7,116 nt of DNA from an uncultured Bacilli bacterium (GCA_934141575.1 CAKPCJ010000041.1:1-7116), one strand, 5' to 3'; positions 1 through 6,060 are shown, counted from the stretch's first letter. Numbers and translations: made by a program. Notes: generated by a model from the sequence alone, not told the origin.

Positions 1-136
1 CTTTATTGCCTCTTTCTCCTATACCATGTAAAAACAATAGTAATGGCAAATCACTTTCTTTTGTTTCTGGAGCATAAACAATATAATTTATATTACAAAA
101 ATTACTATTATTAAGTTTACAATATTTTTTTAACAT
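1..136 (-). CDS. Alpha/beta hydrolase (esterase/lipase-like), N-terminal 45 residues only
   Basis: The reading frame opens at ATG (136-134) and runs off the window edge, so only the N-terminus is visible. After about 29 residues comes a hydrophobic strand followed by H37-G38-I-G-E-R-G (context LPLLLFLHGIGERGN). This is the oxyanion-hole strand typical of alpha/beta hydrolases of the dienelactone hydrolase, phospholipase/carboxylesterase and feruloyl-esterase-like type. The nucleophile elbow and catalytic Asp/His would lie outside the window. No signal peptide is visible, so a cytosolic enzyme is inferred. The start is supported by a TAGGAT ribosome site a few bases upstream and by its position 5 bp after the acetyltransferase stop, which makes it the fourth gene of the operon. 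It could remove an acyl group or hydrolyse an ester or amide of the operon's product, but the substrate is unknown. Confidence 0.75.
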   Translation of the reverse strand, partial: MLKKYCKLNNSNFCNINYIVYAPETKESDLPLLLFLHGIGERGNK

Positions 137-141
137 ATATC

Positions 142-819
142 CTACCTTACTTTCACTAAATTTTTATTTACTTTTAGATTGTATATATTTTGTTGTAAAT
201 TATTGAAAAATAATCCCATATGATATCCATCTTGAAATGCATGATTTACTAGTAACGAAATATCTATAAGATATCTATCGTCCTCTAAATAATATTTTCC
301 CCAACATATTTTAGGTTTACTGTTTTTTTCGTTAAAATCAATGGCATCTTTAAAATTTGAAAAAGTAATCCATGGAATACAAGTTATATTTATTTTATTC
401 ATATTTTCCAATCCTGATATTTTATAGTATGGAACATTCTTAGATGCATCTTCTGTCACTTTTAAAAATTCTATAAGAAAATTAAAAATATCTTCATTGT
501 ACTCAACGTATCTCGTAAAATTTAATTCATTATCACTATTTATAACAGTTGCTGTTGCTGCTAAAGTATCATATTTATAAACAAATTCATTTCCGTCTTC
601 TTTACCAAAACCATACTTAAATGCATCAATATCATTCAATGATTTCAGTACAAAATAAGTCATGCAACCATAAAATGAAATTTTATTTTGTTTACAAAAA
701 TTTATTAAATTAGTTATATCTATTTTAGTAACTATGCCTGTGTATGGATCACTGTAACTTGAAAATGTTTCATAAGCTAATTTTCGTTTCCAATTATTTA
801 TATCAATTTTAGTCTTCAT
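142..819 (-). CDS. Chloramphenicol acetyltransferase-like (CatA-type) acyltransferase
   Basis: This 225-residue protein has the length and motif order of trimeric type A chloramphenicol acetyltransferases (about 215-220 residues). It has an N-terminal W-x-R segment (W10-K-R), a ligand-binding-like IDITNL segment (33-38), the IPW[I/V][S/T]F motif (148-153), and near the C-terminus the catalytic signature N192-H193-A-F-Q-D197-G-Y-H200. H193 matches the general base and D197 the structural Asp. The residue before the catalytic His is Asn, where classical CAT enzymes have a second His. The family transfers acetyl from acetyl-CoA to a hydroxyl in the cytosol. The start ATG overlaps the end of the upstream gene by 11 bp, with an AAGGAAG ribosome site inside that gene, so translation is coupled. 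Because it sits inside an operon of phosphatases and a phosphoribosyltransferase, I infer that it may acylate a pathway metabolite. Chloramphenicol resistance is possible but not shown. Confidence 0.85.
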   Translation of the reverse strand: MKTKIDINNWKRKLAYETFSSYSDPYTGIVTKIDITNLINFCKQNKISFYGCMTYFVLKSLNDIDAFKYGFGKEDGNEFVYKYDTLAATATVINSDNELNFTRYVEYNEDIFNFLIEFLKVTEDASKNVPYYKISGLENMNKINITCIPWITFSNFKDAIDFNEKNSKPKICWGKYYLEDDRYLIDISLLVNHAFQDGYHMGLFFNNLQQNIYNLKVNKNLVKVR

Positions 820-3139
820 TCTTCATCTTCCTTTTTACATATAATACTTCACTCTTTTTAGAATAGTCACCATTTTTTGCTAAACATTCTAGTATTTTTC
901 TTCTATTTAAATCAAAAACTCCTAAAGAATCTTCATATAGATTTTTACTATATGGATCTCTCCAACTATATGGACTAGAGAAATATAACCCTTCTATAAA
1001 ATTAAAGAAATGTCTATAATCAACAGCTCCATGATTAGGCATGAACATTTGACTAATTCTATTTACTCCTGGATACCTTACAGCAACTATTTTATCAACA
1101 TTTATTCCTATATCGTAGAAAGTAGTTATAGCTAGTTGCATTGTTTTACCAGTTAATAAATTATCGTCTAATATAATATATTCTTTTTGTTTATCAATTC
1201 CAAAAAGTTCGATGCCACCAGTTTTATAAATATCAAAAAATCTTAATTCTAGCGATTGCTTTTTTGCATATCCTGTTACATTCTTGTTAAATTTTAGTAT
1301 AGAAACATCATTTATTCTATTGTCTATTGATTTCAATATAATTGATAATTCTAGACCACCATAGCATAATCCACAAATACCTTTATTAAAAATACTAGAA
1401 TCTTTTTGTAGTGTTAGACTACAAGTAATAAGGTTTTCTGCAAAATTATCTATCTCCCTATATGCTCTAAAATCTTTAGAATAATTTTCTTTGTCAGGTT
1501 GTTTAATAAAATTAAGTCTAAACTCACCAGTAATTAAAATTATATTTTTAATTAAATTTTCTATCATAATACTATTAATTTTATAGTTTTCATTAAACGA
1601 AATATTTTTCATTAAATTTTCAGTATTTATTAAACTATTATATAGTTTGTACATTAATGAATCTTTAGTTAATGTTTCCAAGTTAATCATTACATTTTTT
1701 TCTATCTGATTATTAACAATTTGTTGATTTAATAAAATTAACAAATAATTTCTAATATTATCTATTAAACCTAATATCATTTTAACATTATTTAAGTCAT
1801 TTATATCTGATGTATTATTAATTGCTATTAAAGACTTTGAAAAAAATTCCATATTATTATTTAACCATTTATATATCATTTCTTTGGTTGTTATATCTTC
1901 CCTTGTATTTTCGTCATGAATTCTTTGGGATAAAAAATAATAATATATACCAGAACCTCTTAATAATATATTTTCATTATCATACATTGAATAACACAAA
2001 CTAGAGTCGTTATATGTAAGCCATAGTTGTTTTAGTGGATTATTATCTGGTATATCAATCCATTCATACATAGGAATTTTTATACTTCCACTTGACGAAT
2101 CAAATAAACCAGTTATTCCATCTACTGCCTGAAATTTATTATTAATTAAATTATTAAAATATGTAATTTTATTGTTTTTTCCTTGTGTCATTTTCTTTTC
2201 CACTTTAGCATAGGCTCTTGCATATTCGCTTTGTATAGCATGTTCCAAACAAATTGTAGGCAGTAATTTTACTTTTTTTAATAAACTTAAAGTACCATTT
2301 ACACCTGTTATTATTTTTCCGTTTTCAATAACTGGAAAACATTTATCAAAATCTCCACTTGTTTTTTCAACGCTAAATCCTTGTGGGCAATTTAACATAG
2401 AATAATCGTTTCCAAATTGATCACCACAATCTCCAATTCGAAGCATTGAATTTTGTGGAATACCTATCATTCTTTCAGCAATTTGTATGGCTTTATTTTT
2501 AGTGGCAGTACCTATTTGTAAAACTTGTTTGCCATTATGCATTCCTATTGTTAAGTTTAAATTTGAGCTCTGTGAATCCCTTATTAATGAATTAATAATT
2601 CTTATTATCTCATTATTAAATTCTAAACTATCGTTCAAAATCATTATTCTTATATTTATTATAGCGTTTGTTTTAGAATCTATTGAATAAGTAACCTTAC
2701 AATGTTCATTTAAAAGAGATGTATTTAATAAAGAAAGAATTTTTTTATTTAATTCTTTTAATTTAATAAAATCTTCTTTAGATGATATATATTCACTAAC
2801 ATTAAAAAGTTTTTCACTGCCATCACTAGTCATGAATATCCTTGCACCATCATTAGTAAGTGCATACATTTTTAACAATTGTTTTTGGGTAACTCCATAT
2901 TTGTTTTTTAAACCATAAATAATATCACTTAATAAATTATTTAATCCAGTCTCTCCTCGACCTGTAATAAAAACTACTGGAATATGTTTTTTTAATATAT
3001 TTGCTATCATTGGCAAAACACGAGAATCTATCTTTGTTGAATTATCTTCTGTTAATGTTCCATCAATATCAAAGCATACTGCATTATATTTTTGTTGCAA
3101 TGCTCTTTGATAATTATTTAACAATTCTTCACTTATCAT
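809..3139 (-). CDS. HAD phosphatase-phosphoribosyltransferase fusion protein (776 aa)
   Basis: The N-terminal domain (about 15-290) is a Cof/sugar-phosphatase-like HAD hydrolase. Motif I is F23-D24-I-D26-G-T, motif II is FITGRG (57-62), motif III Lys is probably K216, and motif IV is IGDCGDQFGND (235-245). The long stretch between motifs II and III fits a C2-type cap. Residues about 300-400 (rich in beta-like segments) and about 410-545 (mostly helical, Asn/Ile/Leu-rich) are unassigned. Residues about 550-700 form a type I phosphoribosyltransferase core: a strand with GLCYGGLEL (590-598), then the PRPP loop IILDDNLLTGKTM (655-667). About 75 C-terminal residues follow, with SPYSWRDPYS at 722-731. 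The predicted activities are phosphate-ester hydrolysis and PRPP-dependent ribosylation or its reverse; the substrate is unknown. The ATG has an AGGA site overlapping the upstream stop, 9 bp away. Similar HAD and PRTase pairings are known from tellurite-resistance-associated nucleoside-metabolite operons, but no Ter protein is visible here. Confidence 0.85.
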   Translation of the reverse strand: MISEELLNNYQRALQQKYNAVCFDIDGTLTEDNSTKIDSRVLPMIANILKKHIPVVFITGRGETGLNNLLSDIIYGLKNKYGVTQKQLLKMYALTNDGARIFMTSDGSEKLFNVSEYISSKEDFIKLKELNKKILSLLNTSLLNEHCKVTYSIDSKTNAIINIRIMILNDSLEFNNEIIRIINSLIRDSQSSNLNLTIGMHNGKQVLQIGTATKNKAIQIAERMIGIPQNSMLRIGDCGDQFGNDYSMLNCPQGFSVEKTSGDFDKCFPVIENGKIITGVNGTLSLLKKVKLLPTICLEHAIQSEYARAYAKVEKKMTQGKNNKITYFNNLINNKFQAVDGITGLFDSSSGSIKIPMYEWIDIPDNNPLKQLWLTYNDSSLCYSMYDNENILLRGSGIYYYFLSQRIHDENTREDITTKEMIYKWLNNNMEFFSKSLIAINNTSDINDLNNVKMILGLIDNIRNYLLILLNQQIVNNQIEKNVMINLETLTKDSLMYKLYNSLINTENLMKNISFNENYKINSIMIENLIKNIILITGEFRLNFIKQPDKENYSKDFRAYREIDNFAENLITCSLTLQKDSSIFNKGICGLCYGGLELSIILKSIDNRINDVSILKFNKNVTGYAKKQSLELRFFDIYKTGGIELFGIDKQKEYIILDDNLLTGKTMQLAITTFYDIGINVDKIVAVRYPGVNRISQMFMPNHGAVDYRHFFNFIEGLYFSSPYSWRDPYSKNLYEDSLGVFDLNRRKILECLAKNGDYSKKSEVLYVKRKMKNED

Positions 3140-3148
3140 AAAAAATTC

Positions 3149-3628
3149 CTATAAAATTTTGTTCAAAGTTTTTACTGTTTCAAACTGACTAACTGCTTCT
3201 AAATCTTCGTTAAAGTAAATACTTTTTCCGCCTTTTTGTTCCCAATCAATTAAATTTTTAATACTATCATCAATTAAAATTTCTCCATTATTTGGTAAAT
3301 ATATTTGGCTTTTTTTCACATGTGGTGGAACAAACAAAATTGGTACTTCTACTTTTCTACTCCTTAACGCTTTTGCTTTTGCCTCCATTTCAACCAAAGT
3401 ATGTATTTTAGTTAAAATAGCAAGTTGTTTAGACTTAGCTTGTCCCTCTAAAATATAATCAATAGCGTTATTGATTACTTTTGATTCATCTAGTAATTCA
3501 AACCAATCTAGTTTTTCAAAAAATGCATCCCAACTTATATCGGGGTTCTGATCTTTTCTTTCAACAATTCTTTTTTCTGTATCAAATATTACTCCGTCAA
3601 AATCAATAAATATTTTTTGATTAGACAT
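3149..3628 (-). CDS. Small HAD-superfamily phosphatase, 5'(3')-deoxyribonucleotidase-like
   Basis: This 159-residue cytosolic HAD hydrolase carries all four motifs. Motif I is FIDFDGVIFDT, with nucleophile D9 and D11. Motif II is the AILTK strand. A Lys in PPHVKKSQIY fits motif III, and ILIDDSIKNL is the DD-type motif IV. Size, the helical cap between motifs I and II, and the late DD resemble 5'-nucleotidases of the NT5C/YqfW type, which dephosphorylate nucleoside monophosphates, but the substrate is a guess. The frame can be extended to a GTG at 3637-3635, but that GTG lies inside the ribosome site AGAGGTGAT. The ATG at 3628-3626, about 8 bases after GAGG, is the better start. It is the first gene of the operon, 9 bp upstream of the HAD-PRTase gene and directly after the promoter/palindrome at 3651-3678. 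Confidence 0.8.
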   Translation of the reverse strand: MSNQKIFIDFDGVIFDTEKRIVERKDQNPDISWDAFFEKLDWFELLDESKVINNAIDYILEGQAKSKQLAILTKIHTLVEMEAKAKALRSRKVEVPILFVPPHVKKSQIYLPNNGEILIDDSIKNLIDWEQKGGKSIYFNEDLEAVSQFETVKTLNKIL

Positions 3629-3631
3629 AAA

Positions 3632-3681
3632 TATCACCTCTCACAAATCTATTATACCGCATATATAGGCAATATTATGTC
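3632..3681 (-). promoter_or_regulatory. Candidate promoter and operator of the four-gene operon
   Basis: On the minus strand a perfect TATAAT (plus-strand ATTATA, 3651-3656) lies about 23 bases before the ATG at 3628, followed by the ribosome site AGAGGTGA. No good -35 hexamer is seen at 16-18 bases spacing. The -10 box forms one end of an imperfect 28-bp palindrome at 3651-3678, in which 20 of 28 positions match the reverse complement. Each half carries a GC pair flanked by AT-rich bases, and the centre is TATATA. I infer an operator for the divergently placed or co-directional WYL regulator encoded just upstream. The implied 5' leader is very short. Confidence 0.45.
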
Positions 3682-3688
3682 TAAATTA

Positions 3689-4279
3689 TTAATTATTTAA
3701 CTTTATTCTATCTATTTCAAAATGTCTAATATCATCCCTAAGTTCGCAATATGCTGTTACATAAAATTTATTATCATAATTAAATATTTGTAAAGGATGA
3801 ATTATTCTTTCTTGCCATTCTTGTTTTAAATTCCTATATAATATTTTTAGTGGTTTTTTATTTGAAATTGCATCATTTAAAGTAAAATATAATCCAGATT
3901 TACCATTAGTCCCATTATCCAAAAAGTATTTACTCTTTTCCTCCTCTACATCACTTGCAAATTTAATTTTATTAATTAATCTTTTATATTTTACAATATC
4001 TTCATATCCTAATTTTTCTAACATCATATTAACATTTTCTAATAATTGAAGATCATATTTATTAAAATTGTTATACTGGCTTTTGATATTTAGTATGTAA
4101 TATCCTCCATTCGGTCCCATAAATGTTTCTATTGGAATTCCCGCTTGTTCTAATTCTACTTTATAATATCTAACCATACGTTCAGTAATACCTATTTTTT
4201 CTGATAGTTCCTTTACGGTATATTTATTCCCTGTATTCAAATAGTTTAACATTTGAATAGCATTTGATATTTTACCCAT
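3689..4279 (-). CDS. WYL-domain transcriptional regulator, short form (HTH-WYL)
   Basis: This 196-residue protein starts with a DeoR/HTH_11-type winged helix (about 4-62). The recognition helix region is VKELSEKIGITERMVRYYK and the wing ends in GPNGGYYIL (55-63). A linker (about 64-130) follows, then a WYL domain (about 134-193) with HPLQIFNYDNKFYVTAYCEL and a C-terminal RHFEIDRI. The eponymous W-Y-L reads F-Y-V here. Full-length relatives of the YafY/PafC type are about 300 residues with a C-terminal WCX domain. This protein stops straight after the WYL domain, and the 60 bp to the next gene cannot encode the rest. WYL regulators sense small molecules or nucleic acid and often control defence operons, which is established for the family. 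A role in controlling the downstream operon through the 3651-3678 palindrome is inferred from adjacency. The ATG is preceded by AAAGGAAGTG. Confidence 0.85.
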   Translation of the reverse strand: MGKISNAIQMLNYLNTGNKYTVKELSEKIGITERMVRYYKVELEQAGIPIETFMGPNGGYYILNIKSQYNNFNKYDLQLLENVNMMLEKLGYEDIVKYKRLINKIKFASDVEEEKSKYFLDNGTNGKSGLYFTLNDAISNKKPLKILYRNLKQEWQERIIHPLQIFNYDNKFYVTAYCELRDDIRHFEIDRIKLNN

Positions 4280-4284
4280 TTTTT

Positions 4285-4328
4285 CACTTCCTTTATTTTA
4301 TTATATAATTTATATTATTTTTTTATAA
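4285..4328 (-). promoter_or_regulatory. Possible promoter of the WYL regulator gene
   Basis: On the minus strand a TATAAT hexamer (plus-strand ATTATA at 4300-4305) lies 17 bases downstream of a weak TTATAA (4323-4328) and just upstream of the ribosome site AAAGGAAGTG (4285-4294). The whole stretch is nearly pure A/T, so such matches occur easily by chance. Confidence is low. Confidence 0.3.
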
Positions 4329-4339
4329 CAACACAAACT

Positions 4340-4900
4340 TTATTTAAATTTTATTATATCAGAAATTACTTTTGATTGAATTTGCTTTTCAATTAATTTT
4401 GTAGCATTTTTTTGATTTTCAGTAGAACTAGAAACATAATAATTTTCTGTTGTTTCTATTCTAGAATGACCTAATATTTCAGCAGCATCTTTTATTTCTA
4501 CACCGCTTCGTAATGCTTTAGTAGCAAAACTACCTCTCAAATCATAAAACCTACAATTTTCTATTCATAATCCATCGTGAATTACTTTATAAGGATATTT
4601 TACAATATCTGTGCCAATATAAGTACCATCACGCTTAGTAAATACTAAATTAAGATGTTCCGTTTTTTTAGTTTTTTTAATGGTTTCAACAATCCCATAT
4701 TCTATTACTTTTCCATGTTTGTTTTTTACCTCTTCTAAATGGTAATAATGATATTTTCTCCCATATATTTTTCTTAGGTTTTCTTGTTTATTTTTGTAAT
4801 TATTTAAAGCTATTAATAATGTATCACACATATAAACTTTTCTTTCACTATTTATTGTCTTTGGTGTTCCTATATACCATTTCCATTTTTCATCGTCTCC
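4340..4900 (-). pseudogene. Tyrosine recombinase (phage/ICE-type integrase) remnant, N-truncated and interrupted by TGA
   Basis: One continuous frame (4900 to TAA at 4342-4340) reads as the C-terminal half of a tyrosine recombinase, but it contains TGA at 4567-4565 in the same frame. Before the stop come WYIGTPKT, the region with KNKQENLRKIYG, and FTKRDGTYIGTD. After it come CRFYDLRGSFATKALRSG (second catalytic Arg), ILGH (His/Trp box) and TTENYYV (nucleophile Tyr). Related integrases normally have Gly where the TGA falls, so one G-to-T change (GGA to TGA) would explain it. The N-terminal core-binding domain and the first catalytic Arg are missing. The frame closes upstream with TAA at 4903-4901, and a terminator lies beyond it. 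The frame is about 187 codons, about half the usual 380-400. ATGs at 4831 and 4540 would give two small ORFs, which I consider fragments. It marks a former integrative element or phage. Confidence 0.85.
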
Positions 4901-4914
4901 TTACATTTTTCGAT

Positions 4915-4968
4915 TAGTTTTATAAAATAAAAAGGATGTTACCATTAAATTATGGTTAACACCCCTTT
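4915..4968 (-). terminator. Rho-independent terminator, minus strand
   Basis: Plus-strand arms 4931-4945 and 4952-4968 pair through CCAT/ATGG, TGTTA/TAACA and AAAGG/CCTTT with small bulges, around a 6-base AT loop. On the minus strand the stem is followed by TTTTTATTTTAT. It would end transcripts from the glycosylase-like gene and the small ORF downstream of it. The plus-strand side is also followed by T-rich sequence, but no plus-strand gene needs it. Confidence 0.7.
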
Positions 4969-5042
4969 ATTTATCAATATTTTTTACTAATTTTTTTAGA
5001 CATATGATAACAAATGTGAATTTCGCTACCACTTATAAATTT

Positions 5043-5126
5043 TTAAAATCCCAATAAAAGCATTATTTTATCAGCATCTAAGGTAACAATTTTTGTACTT
5101 CTTACCGCTTTTCGCACTTTTTTCAT
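5043..5126 (-). CDS. Small 27-residue ORF coupled to the glycosylase-like gene
   Basis: An ATG at 5126-5124 overlaps the TGA stop of the upstream gene as ATGA (5126-5123), and a ribosome site GAGGT lies about 6 bases before it, both typical of a real coupled start. The product begins MKKVRKAVRSTKIVTLDADK and ends with a hydrophobic MLLLGF, so it is basic first and hydrophobic last. After the TAA (5045-5043) the same frame stays open for 22 more codons (5042-4977), with a plausible peptide including GSEIHICYHMSKK, and then reads TGA TAA. This could mean a roughly 50-residue ancestral gene broken by a nonsense change, or chance. The terminator follows. I do not recognise the family. It may be a peptide tied to the glycosylase-like protein or a leftover of the integrated element. 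Confidence 0.45.
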   Translation of the reverse strand: MKKVRKAVRSTKIVTLDADKIMLLLGF

Positions 5127-5890
5127 ATATTTACCTCATAATTTTTGCTACATATATTATTTAATGGACATTCTTCGCAGTTTTTCTTATTACAATACAG
5201 ATTTCCTACTTCCCATAAGTATTTATCTATATTACTTGGATTGATATTTAATGCTTTACCAACTTTAACATAAGTATCAGATAATTCAATAATTTCTTTA
5301 TTAGAAATATTGGGAGTATTAATTATACCTGTTAAATAACTTACTTCAATATCATGTCTATCTATTGGAATAGATTTTATATTTTCTTTAAAATTACATA
5401 TTTCTGTATCACAAATCACTCTCATTAATAATCCGCCTGTCTTTTGCCCATAACTTTTAGTATTTTTTATAAACCTTGACAATTCTTCAAAACTTTTAAT
5501 ACTTTTTAGATAATCAGAAATATTATTATATTTGATTAATTCATTAGACAATGTTAACCATTTTTTTATAGCTATATTAGGGTATCTAGGATGGATATTA
5601 TTGATTATAATATCTTTCAGTCTTTCTTCTGAAATTTCAATAACATAATTAGGGTGAAATATGTTTGGATATTTAATATAAGTATCTATTAAATTTCTGT
5701 GATAAATTTTGGAGCGCATACCATAGTCTAATAGGCAAGAATAAAACATATATAAATAATATTCATTAGTTTTATAATTTATATTAGAAGGATAGTCTAT
5801 GTTTGCAATTCCTGTTTTATTTTGAAAGTAAATACTAATAATTTCAACTACTTCCTTGCACTTATTATAATCTATATTCAAAATTACCAA
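5123..5890 (-). CDS. Endonuclease III-like HhH-GPD DNA glycosylase with [4Fe-4S] motif
   Basis: The frame gives 255 residues. Near 133-158 it has a helix-hairpin-helix-like segment with SYGQKTGG, where K150 aligns with the catalytic Lys of endonuclease III (GVGRKTA). P175-I-D177-R-H179 then resembles its VDTH motif, with D177 as the catalytic Asp. The Lys-Asp spacing is 27 residues rather than about 18. At the C-terminus C233-x4-C238-x2-C241-x5-C247 is a four-Cys cluster motif, two residues shorter in its first gap than the classical C-x6-C-x2-C-x5-C. The N-terminal half (with LLDYGMRSKIYHRN at 53-66) is not from standard Nth. The expected chemistry is base excision with or without AP-lyase activity; the base recognised is unknown. 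The start is uncertain: the frame has no early ATG, only TTG at 5890 or 5881, both with weak ribosome sites. It ends in TGA, overlapping the next ORF. Confidence 0.7.
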   Translation of the reverse strand: MVILNIDYNKCKEVVEIISIYFQNKTGIANIDYPSNINYKTNEYYLYMFYSCLLDYGMRSKIYHRNLIDTYIKYPNIFHPNYVIEISEERLKDIIINNIHPRYPNIAIKKWLTLSNELIKYNNISDYLKSIKSFEELSRFIKNTKSYGQKTGGLLMRVICDTEICNFKENIKSIPIDRHDIEVSYLTGIINTPNISNKEIIELSDTYVKVGKALNINPSNIDKYLWEVGNLYCNKKNCEECPLNNICSKNYEVNI

Positions 5891-5917
5891 CTCATTTCTA
5901 ATTTATATCATTGTTAA

Positions 5918-5946
5918 TTATTATTCTATAGAAATTCTATATTCAA
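5918..5946 (-). promoter_or_regulatory. Candidate promoter of the glycosylase-like gene, with palindromic spacer
   Basis: On the minus strand TTGAAT (5946-5941) and TAATAA (5923-5918) are 17 bases apart, 30-odd bases before the TTG starts. The spacer and the edge of the -35 box hold the perfect 15-bp palindrome TATAGAAATTCTATA (5927-5941), which overlaps the 10-bp palindrome TTCTATAGAA (5924-5933). A repressor bound there would block RNA polymerase. The hexamers are only partial matches in an AT-rich background. Confidence 0.4.
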
Positions 5947-6025
5947 AATATAAATAATTACATAATTATTTTTCTTTATCATTTAGGATTTTATTTACTT
6001 ATAAACATAAACTATAACATTAGGA

Positions 6026-6060
6026 GCACAAAATGTGCACAAATGGCGTTATGTGCACAA
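6026..6060. repeat. TGTGCACA palindrome pair downstream of secA
   Basis: TGTGCACA occurs at 6034-6041 and 6052-6059, with centres 18 bp apart. Each copy is self-complementary and the two can pair with each other around a 10-base loop. GCACA at 6026-6030 can also pair with TGTGC at 6034-6038. A T-run follows on the plus strand (6061-6066) and a short TTTT on the minus strand. It may act as the secA terminator, a protein-binding site, or an integration-junction repeat. A separate small hairpin, TTTGAC/GTCAAA, lies at 6073-6088, nearer the secA stop. None of these has a textbook minus-strand U-tract. Confidence 0.5.

Noticed and set aside
1822..2690. Plus-strand open frames at 1822-2004 and 2487-2690
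   Set aside because: They lie wholly inside the minus-strand HAD-PRTase gene, have low-complexity hydrophobic translations, and lack convincing ribosome sites. They are antisense shadows.
3149..3628. Small HAD protein as a toxin or antitoxin partner
   Set aside because: All four HAD motifs are present and the size matches nucleotidases. There is no toxin-like partner or two-gene TA layout.
3629..3637. GTG at 3637 as the start of the small HAD phosphatase
   Set aside because: The GTG is part of the ribosome binding site AGAGGTGAT, and the ATG at 3628 is correctly spaced from it.
4565..4567. TGA in the integrase frame as a sign that TGA encodes Trp (mycoplasma-like code)
   Set aside because: Trp codons checked in secA (HHWTEH) and in the HAD-PRTase gene (YEWID, QLWLTY) are TGG. 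The expected residue at the TGA is Gly, and the glycosylase-like gene appears to use TGA as a stop within a sensible ATGA overlap. Nonsense mutation is the simpler reading.
4869..4903. AAGGAG plus ATG at about 4892 as a start of a separate gene
   Set aside because: The frame gives only seven codons before TAG, the spacing to ATG is too short, and the same bases encode the GDDEKWKWYIGTPKT part of the integrase remnant in another frame.
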